From Pseudonocardia sp. N23 (GTDB lineage: Bacteria > Actinomycetota > Actinomycetes > Mycobacteriales > Pseudonocardiaceae): a stretch of DNA of 64,000 bases. The translations under genes and the position numbers were made by a program. The stretch covers positions 1-64,000 of the forward strand of contig NZ_BEGX01000114.1 in assembly GCF_002583555.1 (NCBI RefSeq), written 5' to 3'. This document shows, one piece after another, positions 32,349 to 41,895 of the stretch (the first letter of the stretch is position 1; each line of letters opens with the position of its first letter). Below the pieces are notes generated by a model. It did not search any database. It saw only the letters and a program-made list of their open reading frames with translations, and was not told the DNA's origin.

Positions 32349-35153
32349 ATGACGAATGGCATGACCGCCACCCAGGGAGACCCCTTGACCGGCCAGAACA
32401 ACCGCTCCGAGCGAACCGGACGCGTACACGTGATCCGCGACGGCCTCGCCTCGCACCTCCCGGACATCGATCCCGAGGAGACTGCGGAGTGGCTCGACTC
32501 CTTCGACGCGGTGCTCGACGCCGCGGGCCAGCAACGTGCCCGCTACCTCATGCTGCGGATGCTGCAGCGTGCCCGTGAACGCCACGTCGGGGTGCCGGCA
32601 CTGACGAGCACCGACTACGTGAACACGATCCCGACCGACCGCGAGCCGTGGTTCCCGGGCGACGAGGAGGCCGAGCGGGCCTACCGTCGCTGGATCCGCT
32701 GGAACGCGGCGATGACGGTGCACCGCGCGCAGCGGCCCGGCATCGGGGTGGGCGGCCACATCTCGAGCTACGCGTCGTCGGCGACGCTGTACGAGGTCGG
32801 CTTCAACCACTTCTTCCGCGGCAAGGAACACCCCGGCGGCGGGGACCAGGTCTACATCCAGGGGCACGCCTCCCCGGGCATCTACGCCCGCGCCTACCTG
32901 GAGGGTCGCCTCACCGAGGACCGGCTCGACGGGTTCCGCCAGGAGCTGTCGCACGGTGGCCCCGGTCATGGCCTGCCGTCGTACCCGCACCCGCGGCTGA
33001 TGCCGGACTTCTGGGAGTTCCCCACCGTCTCGATGGGCCTCGGCCCGATGAACGCGATCATGCAGGCGCGGTTCAACCGCTACCTGCGCGACCGCAGCAT
33101 CAAGGACACCTCCGACCAGCACGTGTGGGCGTTCCTGGGCGACGGCGAGATGGACGAGCCGGAGTCGCGCGGCATGATCCACGTCGCCGCGACCGAGGGC
33201 CTGGACAACCTGACCTTCGTCGTCAACTGCAACCTGCAGCGGCTCGACGGGCCGGTGCGCGGCAACGGGAAGATCATCCAGGAGCTGGAGTCGTTCTTCC
33301 GCGGCGCGGGCTGGAACGTCATCAAGGTGGTCTGGGGCCGCGAGTGGGACTCGCTGCTGCACGCGGACCGCGACGGCGCGCTCATCAACCTGATGAACAC
33401 CACGCCCGACGGCGACTTCCAGACCTACAAGGCCAACGACGGCGCCTTCGTCCGCGAGCACTTCTTCGGCCGCGACCCGCGGACCAAGGACATGGTCCAC
33501 GACCTGTCCGACGCCCAGATCTGGAACCTCAAGCGCGGCGGGCACGACTACCGCAAGGTGCACGCGGCCTATGCGGCGGCCCTGGAGCACAACGGCCAGC
33601 CGACCGTCATCCTGGCGAAGACGATCAAGGGCTACGGCCTGGGCTCGCACTTCGCGGGCCGCAACGCCACACACCAGATGAAGAAGCTCTCGCTCGAGGA
33701 CCTCAAGCAGTTCCGCGACGAGCAGCGCATCCCGATCAGCGACGCCGACCTCGAGCGCGACCCGTACCTGCCGCCGTACTACCACCCCGGCGAGGACGCA
33801 CCGGAGATCCGCTACATGGCCGACCGCCGCAAGGCTCTCGGCGGGCCGGTGCCGTCGCGGCGCACGACGTCGAAGGCGTTGGTGCTGCCCGGCGACAAGG
33901 TCTACGAGGTGGCGCGCAAGGGATCGGGCAAGCAGGAGGCCGCCACGACGATGGCCTTCGTCCGGATCCTGCGCGAGCTGGTCAAGGACAAGGAGATCGG
34001 CGCGCGGTTCGTCCCGATCATCCCGGACGAGGCACGCACGTTCGGCATGGACTCGATGTTCCCGACGCAGAAGATCTACAACCCGAACGGACAGCAGTAC
34101 ACGTCCGTCGACGCGTCGCTGATGTTGGCGTACAAGGAGTCCGAGCAGGGCCAGATCCTGCACGAAGGCATCAACGAGGCCGGCTCGGTCGGGTCGTTCA
34201 CCGCAGCGGGCACGTCGTACGCCACGCACGACGAACCGATGATCCCGGTCTACGTCTTCTACTCGATGTTCGGCTTCCAGCGCACGGGCGACTCCATCTG
34301 GGCGGCGGCCGACCAGATGGCCCGCGGCTTCCTGGTGGGCGCCACGGCCGGGCGGACGACGCTGACCGGTGAGGGCCTGCAGCACAACGACGGGCACTCG
34401 CTGCTGCTGGCGGCGACCAACCCGGCGATCGTGTCCTACGACCCGGCGTTCTCCTTCGAGGTCGCCCACATCGTCGAGAGCGGGCTGCGCCGGATGTTCG
34501 GCGAGGACGCCGAGAACGTCATCTTCTACCTGACCGTCTACAACGAGCCCTACGTCCACCCCGCGGAGCCGGCCGACCTCGACGTCGACGCCCTCCTGCG
34601 CGGCCTCTACCGCTACGCGGCGTCCCCGCGCACGGAGGGCCCGCAGGTACGGCTGCTGGCGTCGGGGGTGTCGGTGCCGTGGGCGCTCAAGGCGCGCGAC
34701 ATGCTCTCCGAGCAGTGGGGCGTGGGTGCCGAGGTGTGGTCGGTGACGTCGTGGGGCGAGCTGCGCCGCGACGGCGTCGACGCCGAGCGGCACAACCTGA
34801 TCCACCCGGACGAGGCGCCCCGCGAGCCGTACCTGCGCTCGGCGCTGGGCGACTCGGACTCGCCGGTCGTCGCGGTGTCGGACTGGGTGCGCGCGGTCCC
34901 GGACCTGTTGCGCCAGTGGGTCCCCGCGCCGTTCACGACGTTGGGCACCGACGGCTTCGGCCTGTCGGACACCCGCCCGGCGGCCCGCAGGCACTTCGCG
35001 GTCGACGCCGAGTCGATCACGGTGGCCGCCTTGGGGTCGCTGTCCGCGCGGGGTGAGATCGACCGTGCGGTCGTGGCCGAGGCCGCGGCGAAGTACGCGA
35101 TCGACGACCCGCAGGCCGCCGGCCCGCAGACGTCGGACTCCGGCGTCGCCTGA
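32349..35153 (+). CDS. aceE: Pyruvate dehydrogenase E1 component, homodimeric type
   Basis: 934 residues, the size of AceE. The thiamine diphosphate motif is GDGEMDEPES near residue 263, ending in VNCNLQRLDGP (GDG...NCN). The N-terminal VGGHISSYASSATLYEVGFNH, and the C-terminal transketolase-type region with EGLQHNDGHS and YNEPYVHP, are also standard. It decarboxylates pyruvate and transfers acetyl to the lipoyl E2; in actinobacteria it works with a shared E2/E3. The start could also be an ATG four codons later (32361). A terminator hairpin follows. Single gene, divergent from the DUF3052 gene. Confidence 0.96.
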   Translation: MTNGMTATQGDPLTGQNNRSERTGRVHVIRDGLASHLPDIDPEETAEWLDSFDAVLDAAGQQRARYLMLRMLQRARERHVGVPALTSTDYVNTIPTDREPWFPGDEEAERAYRRWIRWNAAMTVHRAQRPGIGVGGHISSYASSATLYEVGFNHFFRGKEHPGGGDQVYIQGHASPGIYARAYLEGRLTEDRLDGFRQELSHGGPGHGLPSYPHPRLMPDFWEFPTVSMGLGPMNAIMQARFNRYLRDRSIKDTSDQHVWAFLGDGEMDEPESRGMIHVAATEGLDNLTFVVNCNLQRLDGPVRGNGKIIQELESFFRGAGWNVIKVVWGREWDSLLHADRDGALINLMNTTPDGDFQTYKANDGAFVREHFFGRDPRTKDMVHDLSDAQIWNLKRGGHDYRKVHAAYAAALEHNGQPTVILAKTIKGYGLGSHFAGRNATHQMKKLSLEDLKQFRDEQRIPISDADLERDPYLPPYYHPGEDAPEIRYMADRRKALGGPVPSRRTTSKALVLPGDKVYEVARKGSGKQEAATTMAFVRILRELVKDKEIGARFVPIIPDEARTFGMDSMFPTQKIYNPNGQQYTSVDASLMLAYKESEQGQILHEGINEAGSVGSFTAAGTSYATHDEPMIPVYVFYSMFGFQRTGDSIWAAADQMARGFLVGATAGRTTLTGEGLQHNDGHSLLLAATNPAIVSYDPAFSFEVAHIVESGLRRMFGEDAENVIFYLTVYNEPYVHPAEPADLDVDALLRGLYRYAASPRTEGPQVRLLASGVSVPWALKARDMLSEQWGVGAEVWSVTSWGELRRDGVDAERHNLIHPDEAPREPYLRSALGDSDSPVVAVSDWVRAVPDLLRQWVPAPFTTLGTDGFGLSDTRPAARRHFAVDAESITVAALGSLSARGEIDRAVVAEAAAKYAIDDPQAAGPQTSDSGVA

Positions 35154-35171
35154 GACCCGTCGCCACGCTCG

Positions 35172-35205
35172 TCCGCCCCGGCGCCCGCGAGGGTTCCGGG
35201 GCGGA
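35172..35205 (+). terminator. Hairpin after aceE
   Basis: TCCGCCCCGG (35172-35181) and CCGGGGCGGA (35196-35205) form a 10-bp stem, about 20 bases past the stop. Confidence 0.75.
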
Positions 35206-35499
35206 TTCGTGTGAGACGCCGGTCACTGTCGACGTACGGTCGGACACGGTCCGCGACGGCCTCGATCCGACCCTTCGCGGGGCCCCCGGGTCGGGGCCGA
35301 ACGGTGCTCCGAGAGGGCCCTGCCGCCGCGAATCCACAGGTCATTGGCTCTCGGCATGAGGCCTGAGTCACGGTACGCTCCGCCCGACGCCGACCTCGCG
35401 TGATCGCGAAACGGGGTCCCGACCCGGGTGCAGAACCCAGCGCCCGGGCGGCGCGATGCCGGGGGCGAGTGCCCCGGCACAGGTACGAGGAGAGCAAGA
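35206..35499 (+). promoter_or_regulatory. Long leader of the cold-shock gene
   Basis: Almost 300 bases without a gene lie upstream of the cold-shock protein. Such genes often have long structured leaders; no specific element was resolved here. Confidence 0.35.
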
Positions 35500-35706
35500 A
35501 TGGCAGAGGGCACCGTCAAGTGGTTCAACAGCGAGAAGGGCTACGGCTTCCTCGCTCCTGACGGTGGTGGCGCGGACGTGTTCGTGCACTACTCGGCGAT
35601 CCAGGTCAACGGCTACAAGAGTCTCGACGAGGGGCAGCGCGTCTCGTTCGACATCGAGCAGGGCCAGAAGGGCCCGCAGGCCACCGGGGTCACCCCGATC
35701 GCCTGA
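35500..35706 (+). CDS. CspA-family cold-shock protein
   Basis: 68 residues, a single cold-shock domain with RNP1 (KGYGFLAPD) and RNP2 (VFVHYSAI). Starts at ATG 35500 after GAGGAGAGCAAG. It binds single-stranded RNA and DNA and acts as an RNA chaperone. Monocistronic, with a strong terminator. Confidence 0.96.
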   Translation: MAEGTVKWFNSEKGYGFLAPDGGGADVFVHYSAIQVNGYKSLDEGQRVSFDIEQGQKGPQATGVTPIA

Positions 35707-35760
35707 TCGCGGCGGTCGCCCGGCCCCGAGCCCGCCCCTCTGCCCGACCCGGCCTCACGT

Positions 35761-35801
35761 CCGCTGTGGACCCGGATTCTCTGTGTCCGGGTCCGCAGCG
35801 G
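35761..35801. terminator. 16-bp hairpin between the cold-shock and pirin genes
   Basis: 35761-35776 pairs with 35786-35801 with a single G-U pair and a 9-base loop. It lies between convergent genes and can serve both. Confidence 0.85.
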
Positions 35802-35823
35802 TAGCCGGGACCGGTCGCGGGGC

Positions 35824-36588
35824 TCAGCCCAGGGACGAGTGCATCTCCCACACCAGTACCTCGGCGCCCTCGGCACCGGCGGTCAGCCGCCGGCCCTCGG
35901 ACGCCGTGATCCGGGCGGCGTCGCCCTCGGCGATCCGGCCGGCGCCCTCCAGCTCGACGTCGCCGCGCGCGACGAACAGGTGGACGAACGGGGCAACGGG
36001 CAGCTGGGTCCCGCCGTGCGGCTGTAGCCTGGCTGCGTGCAGCGCGGCGTCGCTCTGGTGGATGGAGATGGCGCGATCCCCTGCGTGCCTTGGCATGCCG
36101 GAGGCGACGACCACGAGCCCGCCCCCGTCGAGCTCCGGCCCGATGTCGAGCTGCTCGTAGCCGGGCGTGACGCCCGCCGCGTCGGGGACGACCCACATCT
36201 GTACGAAGTGGACGTCGGTCGCGGGAGTGGCGGGGTCGGCGCGGAACGCGTCGTTCTTCTCCGAGTGGAGGATGCCGCTGCCCGCCGACATCCGTTGCGC
36301 CAGACCGGGATGAATGACCCCGGCGTGGCCGGTGGAGTCCTGGTGGACGAGCGAGCCGTCGAGCACCCAGGTGATGATCTCGGTGTCGCGGTGCGGGTGG
36401 GTGTCGAAGCCGGCGCCGGCCCGGACCCGGTCGTCGTTGCTCACGAGCAGCAGGCCGAAGTGGGTGTCCTCGGGGTCGTAGTGCGACCCGAACGAGAAGC
36501 TGTGGCGCGAGTCGAGCCAGTCGATCTCGGTGTGCAGACGGTCGTCGGCGCGCCGGACGAGCACGCCGTGCGTGGCGGATCGGGTCAT
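35824..36588 (-). CDS. Pirin-family protein (YhaK-like bicupin)
   Basis: 254 residues. The N-terminal cupin carries the metal-binding set HPHRDTEIITWVLDGSLVHQD, HSEKND following at about residue 105, and FVQMWVVPD near 125. This matches YhaK-type pirins, some of which are quercetin 2,3-dioxygenases. ATG 36588 has GGAG six bases upstream. Confidence 0.87.
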   Translation of the reverse strand: MTRSATHGVLVRRADDRLHTEIDWLDSRHSFSFGSHYDPEDTHFGLLLVSNDDRVRAGAGFDTHPHRDTEIITWVLDGSLVHQDSTGHAGVIHPGLAQRMSAGSGILHSEKNDAFRADPATPATDVHFVQMWVVPDAAGVTPGYEQLDIGPELDGGGLVVVASGMPRHAGDRAISIHQSDAALHAARLQPHGGTQLPVAPFVHLFVARGDVELEGAGRIAEGDAARITASEGRRLTAGAEGAEVLVWEMHSSLG

Positions 36589-36760
36589 CGGTCTCTCCCC
36601 TCGTCGCACGGCCGCGTCGAGCGACCGTCGCACCCCGGCGTTGCGCGGGTGTTGCACCGCTTCCGCGGCAGCGGGTTCGCCGCCCCTGCGCGGGGGTACT
36701 TGCGTCGTCAACGACTTCGGGGCTCCGGTTCTTCCCGCCTCCCTCATCGTTCCAGCCCGC

Positions 36761-37906
36761 TCAGCCTTCCTCGACCCGGGCCAGCCCTGCCGACCACCGC
36801 TCCTCGACCCGTCCCAGCTTCCAGACGGCCAGCGCGACCACCCACGTCACCACGAACAGGCCCACGACGACGAAGCCGACGTTGTCGAGGTCGAGGCCGG
36901 CGACCCAGGCGAGCGGGCCCGACTCGATCCCCAACTTGTCGGCCAGCAGCGACATCAGCTCGACGAGGCCGATGACCAGCGCGACCGCGACCGACAGCGC
37001 GGTGATCGTGACGTTGTAGAACACCTTGCGGACGGGCCGCAGGAACGCCCAGTCGTAGGCGAAGCACATGAAGGCGCCGTCGAGGGTGTCGAACAGGCTC
37101 ATCCCCGCGGCGAACAGGATCGGCAGGACCAGCACCGCGTACCAGGGCAGCGCACCCGCCGCCGCGCCACCGGCGATCACCAGCAACGTCACCTCGCTGG
37201 CCGTGTCGAAGCCCAGCCCGAACAGCAGTCCCACCGGGTACATGTGCCGCGGCTTGCGGACCGCCCGCGTCGCCCGCCCGAGGATGCGGTTCATCAGGCC
37301 GCGCTTGTCGAGCTGCTCCTCCAGCTGCGCTTCGTCGAACCGACCGCGGCGCATCGCGCGGAACACCTTCAGGATCTGGACGAGCACGACCAGGTTGATC
37401 AGCCCGATCAGCACGAGGAAGAGGCCCGACACCCCGGTGCTGACGAGCCCGCCGATCTGCTTGAACGACGAGCCCTCGTCGGAGATCTCGCCGGCGATCG
37501 CGCGCACGCCCAGCGAGATCAGCGCGACCAGCACCAGCACGACGGACGCGTGCCCGAGGGCGAACCAGAACCCGACCGACAGCGGCCGAGACTCCCCGGG
37601 TCCGCGTTCGGCGAGCAGCTTGCGGGTGGTGTTGTCGATGGCGGCGATGTGGTCGGCGTCGAAGGCGTGCCGCATCCCCAGCAGGTAGGCGGTGAGACCC
37701 AGCCCGATGCCGTAGACGCCTGTGGTGCCGAGGTCGTAGTGCTGCGGGGCGACGAAGATCGCCAGCACGCCCCATCCGACGACGGTGAGCGCGACCAGTG
37801 CGACCGCCATGGCGACGACGGCGCGTCTCTCCGCGGGCTGCAGCCGGACGCGTGCCCGGCCGGCAGCGGGTAGCCCGGTGGTGGTGGGCGCGGAGGTGGG
37901 GAGCAT
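36761..37906 (-). CDS. Nickel/cobalt permease (NiCoT family)
   Basis: 381 residues with about eight hydrophobic segments. The signature RHAFDADHIAAIDNTTRK (the HX4DH motif) is in the second membrane segment near residue 88. The cytoplasmic loop near 180-215 is charged. NiCoT proteins import Ni2+ or Co2+ with high affinity. The organism has a B12-dependent ribonucleotide reductase (nrdJ in this window), which needs cobalt, so cobalt uptake is a fitting role. ATG 37906 has GAGGA upstream. It is divergent from fasR. No cobalamin or NiCo riboswitch was found in the 177-base gap. Confidence 0.9.
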   Translation of the reverse strand: MLPTSAPTTTGLPAAGRARVRLQPAERRAVVAMAVALVALTVVGWGVLAIFVAPQHYDLGTTGVYGIGLGLTAYLLGMRHAFDADHIAAIDNTTRKLLAERGPGESRPLSVGFWFALGHASVVLVLVALISLGVRAIAGEISDEGSSFKQIGGLVSTGVSGLFLVLIGLINLVVLVQILKVFRAMRRGRFDEAQLEEQLDKRGLMNRILGRATRAVRKPRHMYPVGLLFGLGFDTASEVTLLVIAGGAAAGALPWYAVLVLPILFAAGMSLFDTLDGAFMCFAYDWAFLRPVRKVFYNVTITALSVAVALVIGLVELMSLLADKLGIESGPLAWVAGLDLDNVGFVVVGLFVVTWVVALAVWKLGRVEERWSAGLARVEEG

Positions 37907-38083
37907 CGACGTCCTCTCGATCCGCCCGAGGTTCGGCACCCGGGCGGGCCCAAGAGAACAGGGACATCGGCCCGTCGGCAAGGTTGAGCAGGTGGCCATA
38001 CGTGGGGTGAACCGGACTCGCACGGACATCGGGGAACGAACCGAACCAGTGATACAGGTCACACACCCCGGTCCCGGCGACCG

Positions 38084-39484
38084 ATGACCCCGACTCCGAC
38101 GTGGGATGCTTCGACGGTGCCGCCCGCGTCCGTGCCGACCTCCGCGACACCGCAGGCCGTCTCCCCCGGTGCGCCCGTCTCCCCCGCCACGCTGCGGCGG
38201 CTCGAACTCGCCTCGGGCGGCATCGCCGGGGCCTGCCTCGCCGCGATGGACCGCCGCCAGCCGTGGTTCCGCAAGCTCCCCGCCGCGCTGCGCGCCGGTG
38301 TCCAGCTGGTCACCCAGACCGGCGTCGCGAACTTCGTGGGCTGGCTCGTCGCCACCGGCGGCGGGCGCGCCCGAGCGGGCGAGCAGCCCGAACCTGCCGA
38401 CCGACCCGCCGACCCGGGCGCCGTCGTCGAGACCGCCGCCCATGCGGGGGCCGGGTCGGTCAGGCTGACCGCCGAGGCGTTCCGCATCGCCCCGCGCGAC
38501 CTGGCGCGTCGCCTCACGCTGCGCCAGACCGTCGAGCTCGTCCGCGTCGCCACCGACGTCCTCGAGGAACGGCTGCCCCCGCTCGCCGCCGACGACGCCG
38601 AGTTCCGGGTGCTGTCGGAGGCCGTGCTGCGGTTCGGGCGCGAGGTCGCGTTCGCCGCCGCGACCGCCTACGCCGGCGCGGCCGAGGACCGCGGCGCCTG
38701 GGACGCCCGGCTGGAGGCACTCGTCGTCGACGGCGTGGTGCGCGGCGACACCGGCGACGAGCTCGTCTCACGGGCGTCGGCGCTGGGCTGGGACCCGGCG
38801 GGGCCGGTGCGGGTCGTCGTCGGCAGTCCGCCGTCGGACCACGCCCCCGAGCGGCTCGGCGAGCTGCGCAGGCGCGCCGGCCGGGCCGGGCGGTCGGTGC
38901 TGGTCGGAGCCCAGGGCAGCCGGCTCATCGTGCTCCTCTCGGGTCCCACGCCTCCCGACGCCGACCCCGACGACGCCGACGTGGCCGAGGTCCTGACCGC
39001 CGTCTCGCTCGACTTCGGGCCGGGCCCCGTCGTCATCGGGCCGCTCGCCGTCGACCTGCCCTCGGCGCACGCCAGCGCCCGCGACGCGCTGTCGGGGCTG
39101 CGTGCCGCCCCCGCGTGGCCCGAGGCACCACGCCCCGTCCCCGCCGACGACCTGCTCCCCGAACGCGCCTTCGCCGGCGACGCGGAGGCCCACCGCCGGC
39201 TCGTCGAGACCGTCGTGACCCCGCTGGCCACCGCGGGCGGCGAGCTGTGGCGCACGCTGGCTGCCTACCTCGACGGCGGCAGCTCGCTCGAGGCCTGCGC
39301 ACGCGCGCTCTTCGTGCACCCCAACACCGTCCGCTACCGGCTGCGCCGGGTGAGCGACCTCACGGGCCACTCCCCCGCCGACCCGCGCGACGCGCTCGTC
39401 CTGCGCGCGGCGCTGCTCGCCGGCAGGCTCGCCGGGGCCGAGAACGCCCTCGACCCCGCAACGCGCCGGCCCGACCCGTCCTGA
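38084..39484 (+). CDS. fasR: PucR-type activator of fatty acid synthesis (FasR of the Streptomyces type)
   Basis: 466 residues. The C-terminal HTH_30 domain of PucR/CdaR regulators is clear: WRTLAAYLDGGSSLEACARA then LFVHPNTVRYRLRRVSDLTG near residues 395-440. It lies 184 bases upstream of fabD-fabH-acpP-fabF in the same direction, the arrangement of Streptomyces FasR, an activator of that operon. The start is uncertain; ATG 38084 is the first choice and a GTG at 38117 is possible. The N-terminus is proline-rich and variable. This is a different protein from mycobacterial FasR, a TetR-type regulator. Confidence 0.85.
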   Translation: MTPTPTWDASTVPPASVPTSATPQAVSPGAPVSPATLRRLELASGGIAGACLAAMDRRQPWFRKLPAALRAGVQLVTQTGVANFVGWLVATGGGRARAGEQPEPADRPADPGAVVETAAHAGAGSVRLTAEAFRIAPRDLARRLTLRQTVELVRVATDVLEERLPPLAADDAEFRVLSEAVLRFGREVAFAAATAYAGAAEDRGAWDARLEALVVDGVVRGDTGDELVSRASALGWDPAGPVRVVVGSPPSDHAPERLGELRRRAGRAGRSVLVGAQGSRLIVLLSGPTPPDADPDDADVAEVLTAVSLDFGPGPVVIGPLAVDLPSAHASARDALSGLRAAPAWPEAPRPVPADDLLPERAFAGDAEAHRRLVETVVTPLATAGGELWRTLAAYLDGGSSLEACARALFVHPNTVRYRLRRVSDLTGHSPADPRDALVLRAALLAGRLAGAENALDPATRRPDPS

Positions 39485-39532
39485 GCTGCGGCGGATCGGA
39501 CCCGAACGTCACCCACGGGGTGGTGACTCCTA

Positions 39533-39606
39533 CAAACAGCGGTCGCCCGACGCGGCGAGTCACCGGTCACATAGTCTGCGTCGTTGTGGAGAACCTCCAA
39601 ACAGCG
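39533..39606 (+). promoter_or_regulatory. fabD operon promoter region with CAAACAGCG direct repeats
   Basis: CAAACAGCG occurs at 39533-39541 and again at 39598-39606, 65 bases apart (about six turns), in the same orientation. Between them is ACATAGTCT, a possible -10 region. The repeats are candidates for an activator site. Their link to FasR is an inference. Confidence 0.4.
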
Positions 39607-39668
39607 CCCGCGGAGTTCGTGCGTGCCGCTATCCCGCGCGGGCACCTCACCGGTGTTCGCTGTCCGTC

Positions 39669-40601
39669 GTGATCGCGCTGCTCGCGCCGGGTCAGGGCTC
39701 TCAGACCCCCGGCATGCTGACCCCGTGGCTCGACGACCCAGGTGCCGAGGAGACCATCGCCGCCTGGTCCGACGCCATCGGCCTCGACCTGCGCCGCCTC
39801 GGCACGACCGCGGAGGCCGACGAGATCAAGGACACCGCTGTCACACAGCCCCTGGTCGTCGCGACGGCACTGCTGGCCGCCGCGCGCCTCGGTGCCCACG
39901 TGACGCTGCCGGAGCCGAGCCCCGTGGCAGGTCACTCCGTCGGTGAGCTCGCCGCCGCCGCGATCGCCGGCGTCCTGAGCACCGACTCCGCCGTCTCCCT
40001 CGCCGCGGTCCGCGGCCGCGAGATGGCCGCCGCCTGCGCGCTCGAACCGACTGGCATGAGCGCGACGCTGGGCGGGAACCCCGACGACGTGCTCGCACGC
40101 CTGTCCGCACTCGGCCTCGACCCGGCGAACCGCAACGGCGCCGGTCAGATCGTCGCGGCCGGTCTGCTCACCGCGCTCGCGGAGCTGGCCGCGAACCCGC
40201 CGGAACGCGCCCGCGTCAAGGCGCTGCCCGTCGCCGGCGCCTTCCACACCCGGTTCATGGCCCCCGCCGAGGACGCGGTGCGTGAGCACGCCTCCTCGAT
40301 CGACCCGGCCGACCCGGTCCGGCCGCTGCTGTCCAACGCCGACGGCACCGTCGTGACCGACGGCGCCGAGGCCCTGCGCAGGCTCGTCTCCCAGGTCACC
40401 CGGCCCGTCCGCTGGGACGTCTGCATGTCCACGTTGCGCGAGAAGGGGGTGACCGCGGTGATCGAGCTGCCTCCCGCGGGAGCACTGGTCGGTCTGGTCA
40501 AGCGCGAGCTGAAGGGCACCGCGACGCTGGCCCTCAAGACTCCTGACGACCTCGACGCGGCCGCCGCGCTCGTCGCCGAGCACGCGGGGGCGCAGGCATG
40601 A
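39669..40601 (+). CDS. fabD: Malonyl-CoA:ACP transacylase
   Basis: 310 residues. The nucleophile motif GHSVGE is at about residue 92, APGQGSQ at the N-terminus, and AFHTRFM contains the catalytic His. It transfers malonyl from CoA to acyl carrier protein. It starts at GTG 39669, and its TGA overlaps the fabH ATG (ATGA). First gene of the fatty acid synthase II operon. Confidence 0.95.
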   Translation: MIALLAPGQGSQTPGMLTPWLDDPGAEETIAAWSDAIGLDLRRLGTTAEADEIKDTAVTQPLVVATALLAAARLGAHVTLPEPSPVAGHSVGELAAAAIAGVLSTDSAVSLAAVRGREMAAACALEPTGMSATLGGNPDDVLARLSALGLDPANRNGAGQIVAAGLLTALAELAANPPERARVKALPVAGAFHTRFMAPAEDAVREHASSIDPADPVRPLLSNADGTVVTDGAEALRRLVSQVTRPVRWDVCMSTLREKGVTAVIELPPAGALVGLVKRELKGTATLALKTPDDLDAAAALVAEHAGAQA

Positions 40602-41587
40602 GCGCGCGTCTGAGCCTCGCGCCGGTCGTCCCCGGCGCGCGCATCCTCGGCATGGGCAGCTACCAGCCCGAGCGGGTCGTCACCAACGACGAGCTGGCCC
40701 AGCGCGTCGCGACGAACGACCAGTGGATCCGGGAGCGCGTCGGCATCGTCGAGCGCCGGGTAGCGGCCGAGGACGAGCTGCTCGTCGCCATGGCTGCCGA
40801 GGCGGGCCGCCGGGCCGTCAAGGACTCCGGTCTCGCACCCACCGACGTCGACACCGTCATCGTCGCCACCTGCACGATGCCGTTCCCGATCCCCAACGCG
40901 GCCGCCCAGACCGCCGACCGGATCGGCATCGTCGCGCCCGGCGCGTTCGACCTCAACGCCGCGTGCGCCGGCTTCAGCTACGCGATGGGCACCGGCGCCG
41001 ACCTGATCCGCGCCGGCTCGGCCCGCAACGTGCTCGTCATCGGGGCCGAGAAGCTCACGGACTGGCTCGACTGGGACGACCGCTCGACCTGCATCATCTT
41101 CGCTGACGGCGCGGGTGCGGCGGTGCTGGGCGCGGCACCCGATGCCGACTCGGTGGGCGTCGGGCCCGTCGCCTGGGGCTCGGCGGGCGACATGCACAAC
41201 GCGATCGAGGTCCGTCCGCACAACAACGCCCTCGCCCAGGAGGGCCAGGCCGTGTTCCGCTGGGCGACCACGAAGATCGCTCCCGTCGCCCTGCGCGCCA
41301 TCGAGCTCGCCGGACTCACCCCGGCCGACATCGATGTCCTCGTCCCGCACCAGGCCAACCTGCGGATCGTCGAGGCGCTCGCCAAGAAGCTGCGGGCCAA
41401 GGGGGCCCGTGAGGACATGGTGGTCGCCGACGACATCATCCACTCGGGCAACACGTCGTCGGCGTCGATCCCCCTCGCGCTCGACCACATGCGCACCGAG
41501 GGCCGCATCCGCTCCGGCGACGTCGCCCTGCTCGTCGGGTTCGGCGCGGGCCTGTCCTATGCCGGACAGGTCGTCGTCTGTCCCTAG
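40598..41587 (+). CDS. fabH: 3-oxoacyl-ACP synthase III
   Basis: 329 residues. The Cys-His-Asn triad is seen in NAACAGFSY (about residue 122), PHQANLRI (about 254) and GNTSSASI (about 284). It starts chain synthesis by condensing an acyl-CoA primer with malonyl-ACP. The start overlaps the fabD stop. Confidence 0.95.
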   Translation: MSARLSLAPVVPGARILGMGSYQPERVVTNDELAQRVATNDQWIRERVGIVERRVAAEDELLVAMAAEAGRRAVKDSGLAPTDVDTVIVATCTMPFPIPNAAAQTADRIGIVAPGAFDLNAACAGFSYAMGTGADLIRAGSARNVLVIGAEKLTDWLDWDDRSTCIIFADGAGAAVLGAAPDADSVGVGPVAWGSAGDMHNAIEVRPHNNALAQEGQAVFRWATTKIAPVALRAIELAGLTPADIDVLVPHQANLRIVEALAKKLRAKGAREDMVVADDIIHSGNTSSASIPLALDHMRTEGRIRSGDVALLVGFGAGLSYAGQVVVCP

Positions 41588-41652
41588 GATTCCGTTCCGA
41601 GCCCCACCACGCGCACCACAACCCCACGGTTTCCCACCAGAAGGAGCATCCA

Positions 41653-41895
41653 GTGGCTGACAACGCCGAGATCCTCGCCGGCCTCGCCGAGATCGTCGAG
41701 GAGGTCGCCGGTATCGACGCCGGTGACGTCGCGGCCGAGAAGTCGTTCGTCGACGACCTCGACATCGACTCGCTGTCGATGGTCGAGATCGCCGTCCAGG
41801 CCGAGGACAAGTTCGGTGTGAAGATTCCCGATGAGCAGCTCGCCGAGCTCAAGACGGTGGGCGACGCGGTGGACTACATCGCGAAGAACCAGTGA
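41653..41895 (+). CDS. acpP: Acyl carrier protein
   Basis: 80 residues, acidic. The phosphopantetheine Ser is in DIDSLSMVE near residue 41. GTG 41653 is preceded by AAGGAG. Its stop overlaps the fabF GTG. It carries growing acyl chains for the FabD/H/F enzymes. Confidence 0.96.
   Translation: MADNAEILAGLAEIVEEVAGIDAGDVAAEKSFVDDLDIDSLSMVEIAVQAEDKFGVKIPDEQLAELKTVGDAVDYIAKNQ

Noticed and set aside
37907..38083. Cobalamin or NiCo riboswitch upstream of the nickel/cobalt permease
   Set aside because: The 177-base gap was read for B12-box and NiCo-type conserved segments and none was convincing.
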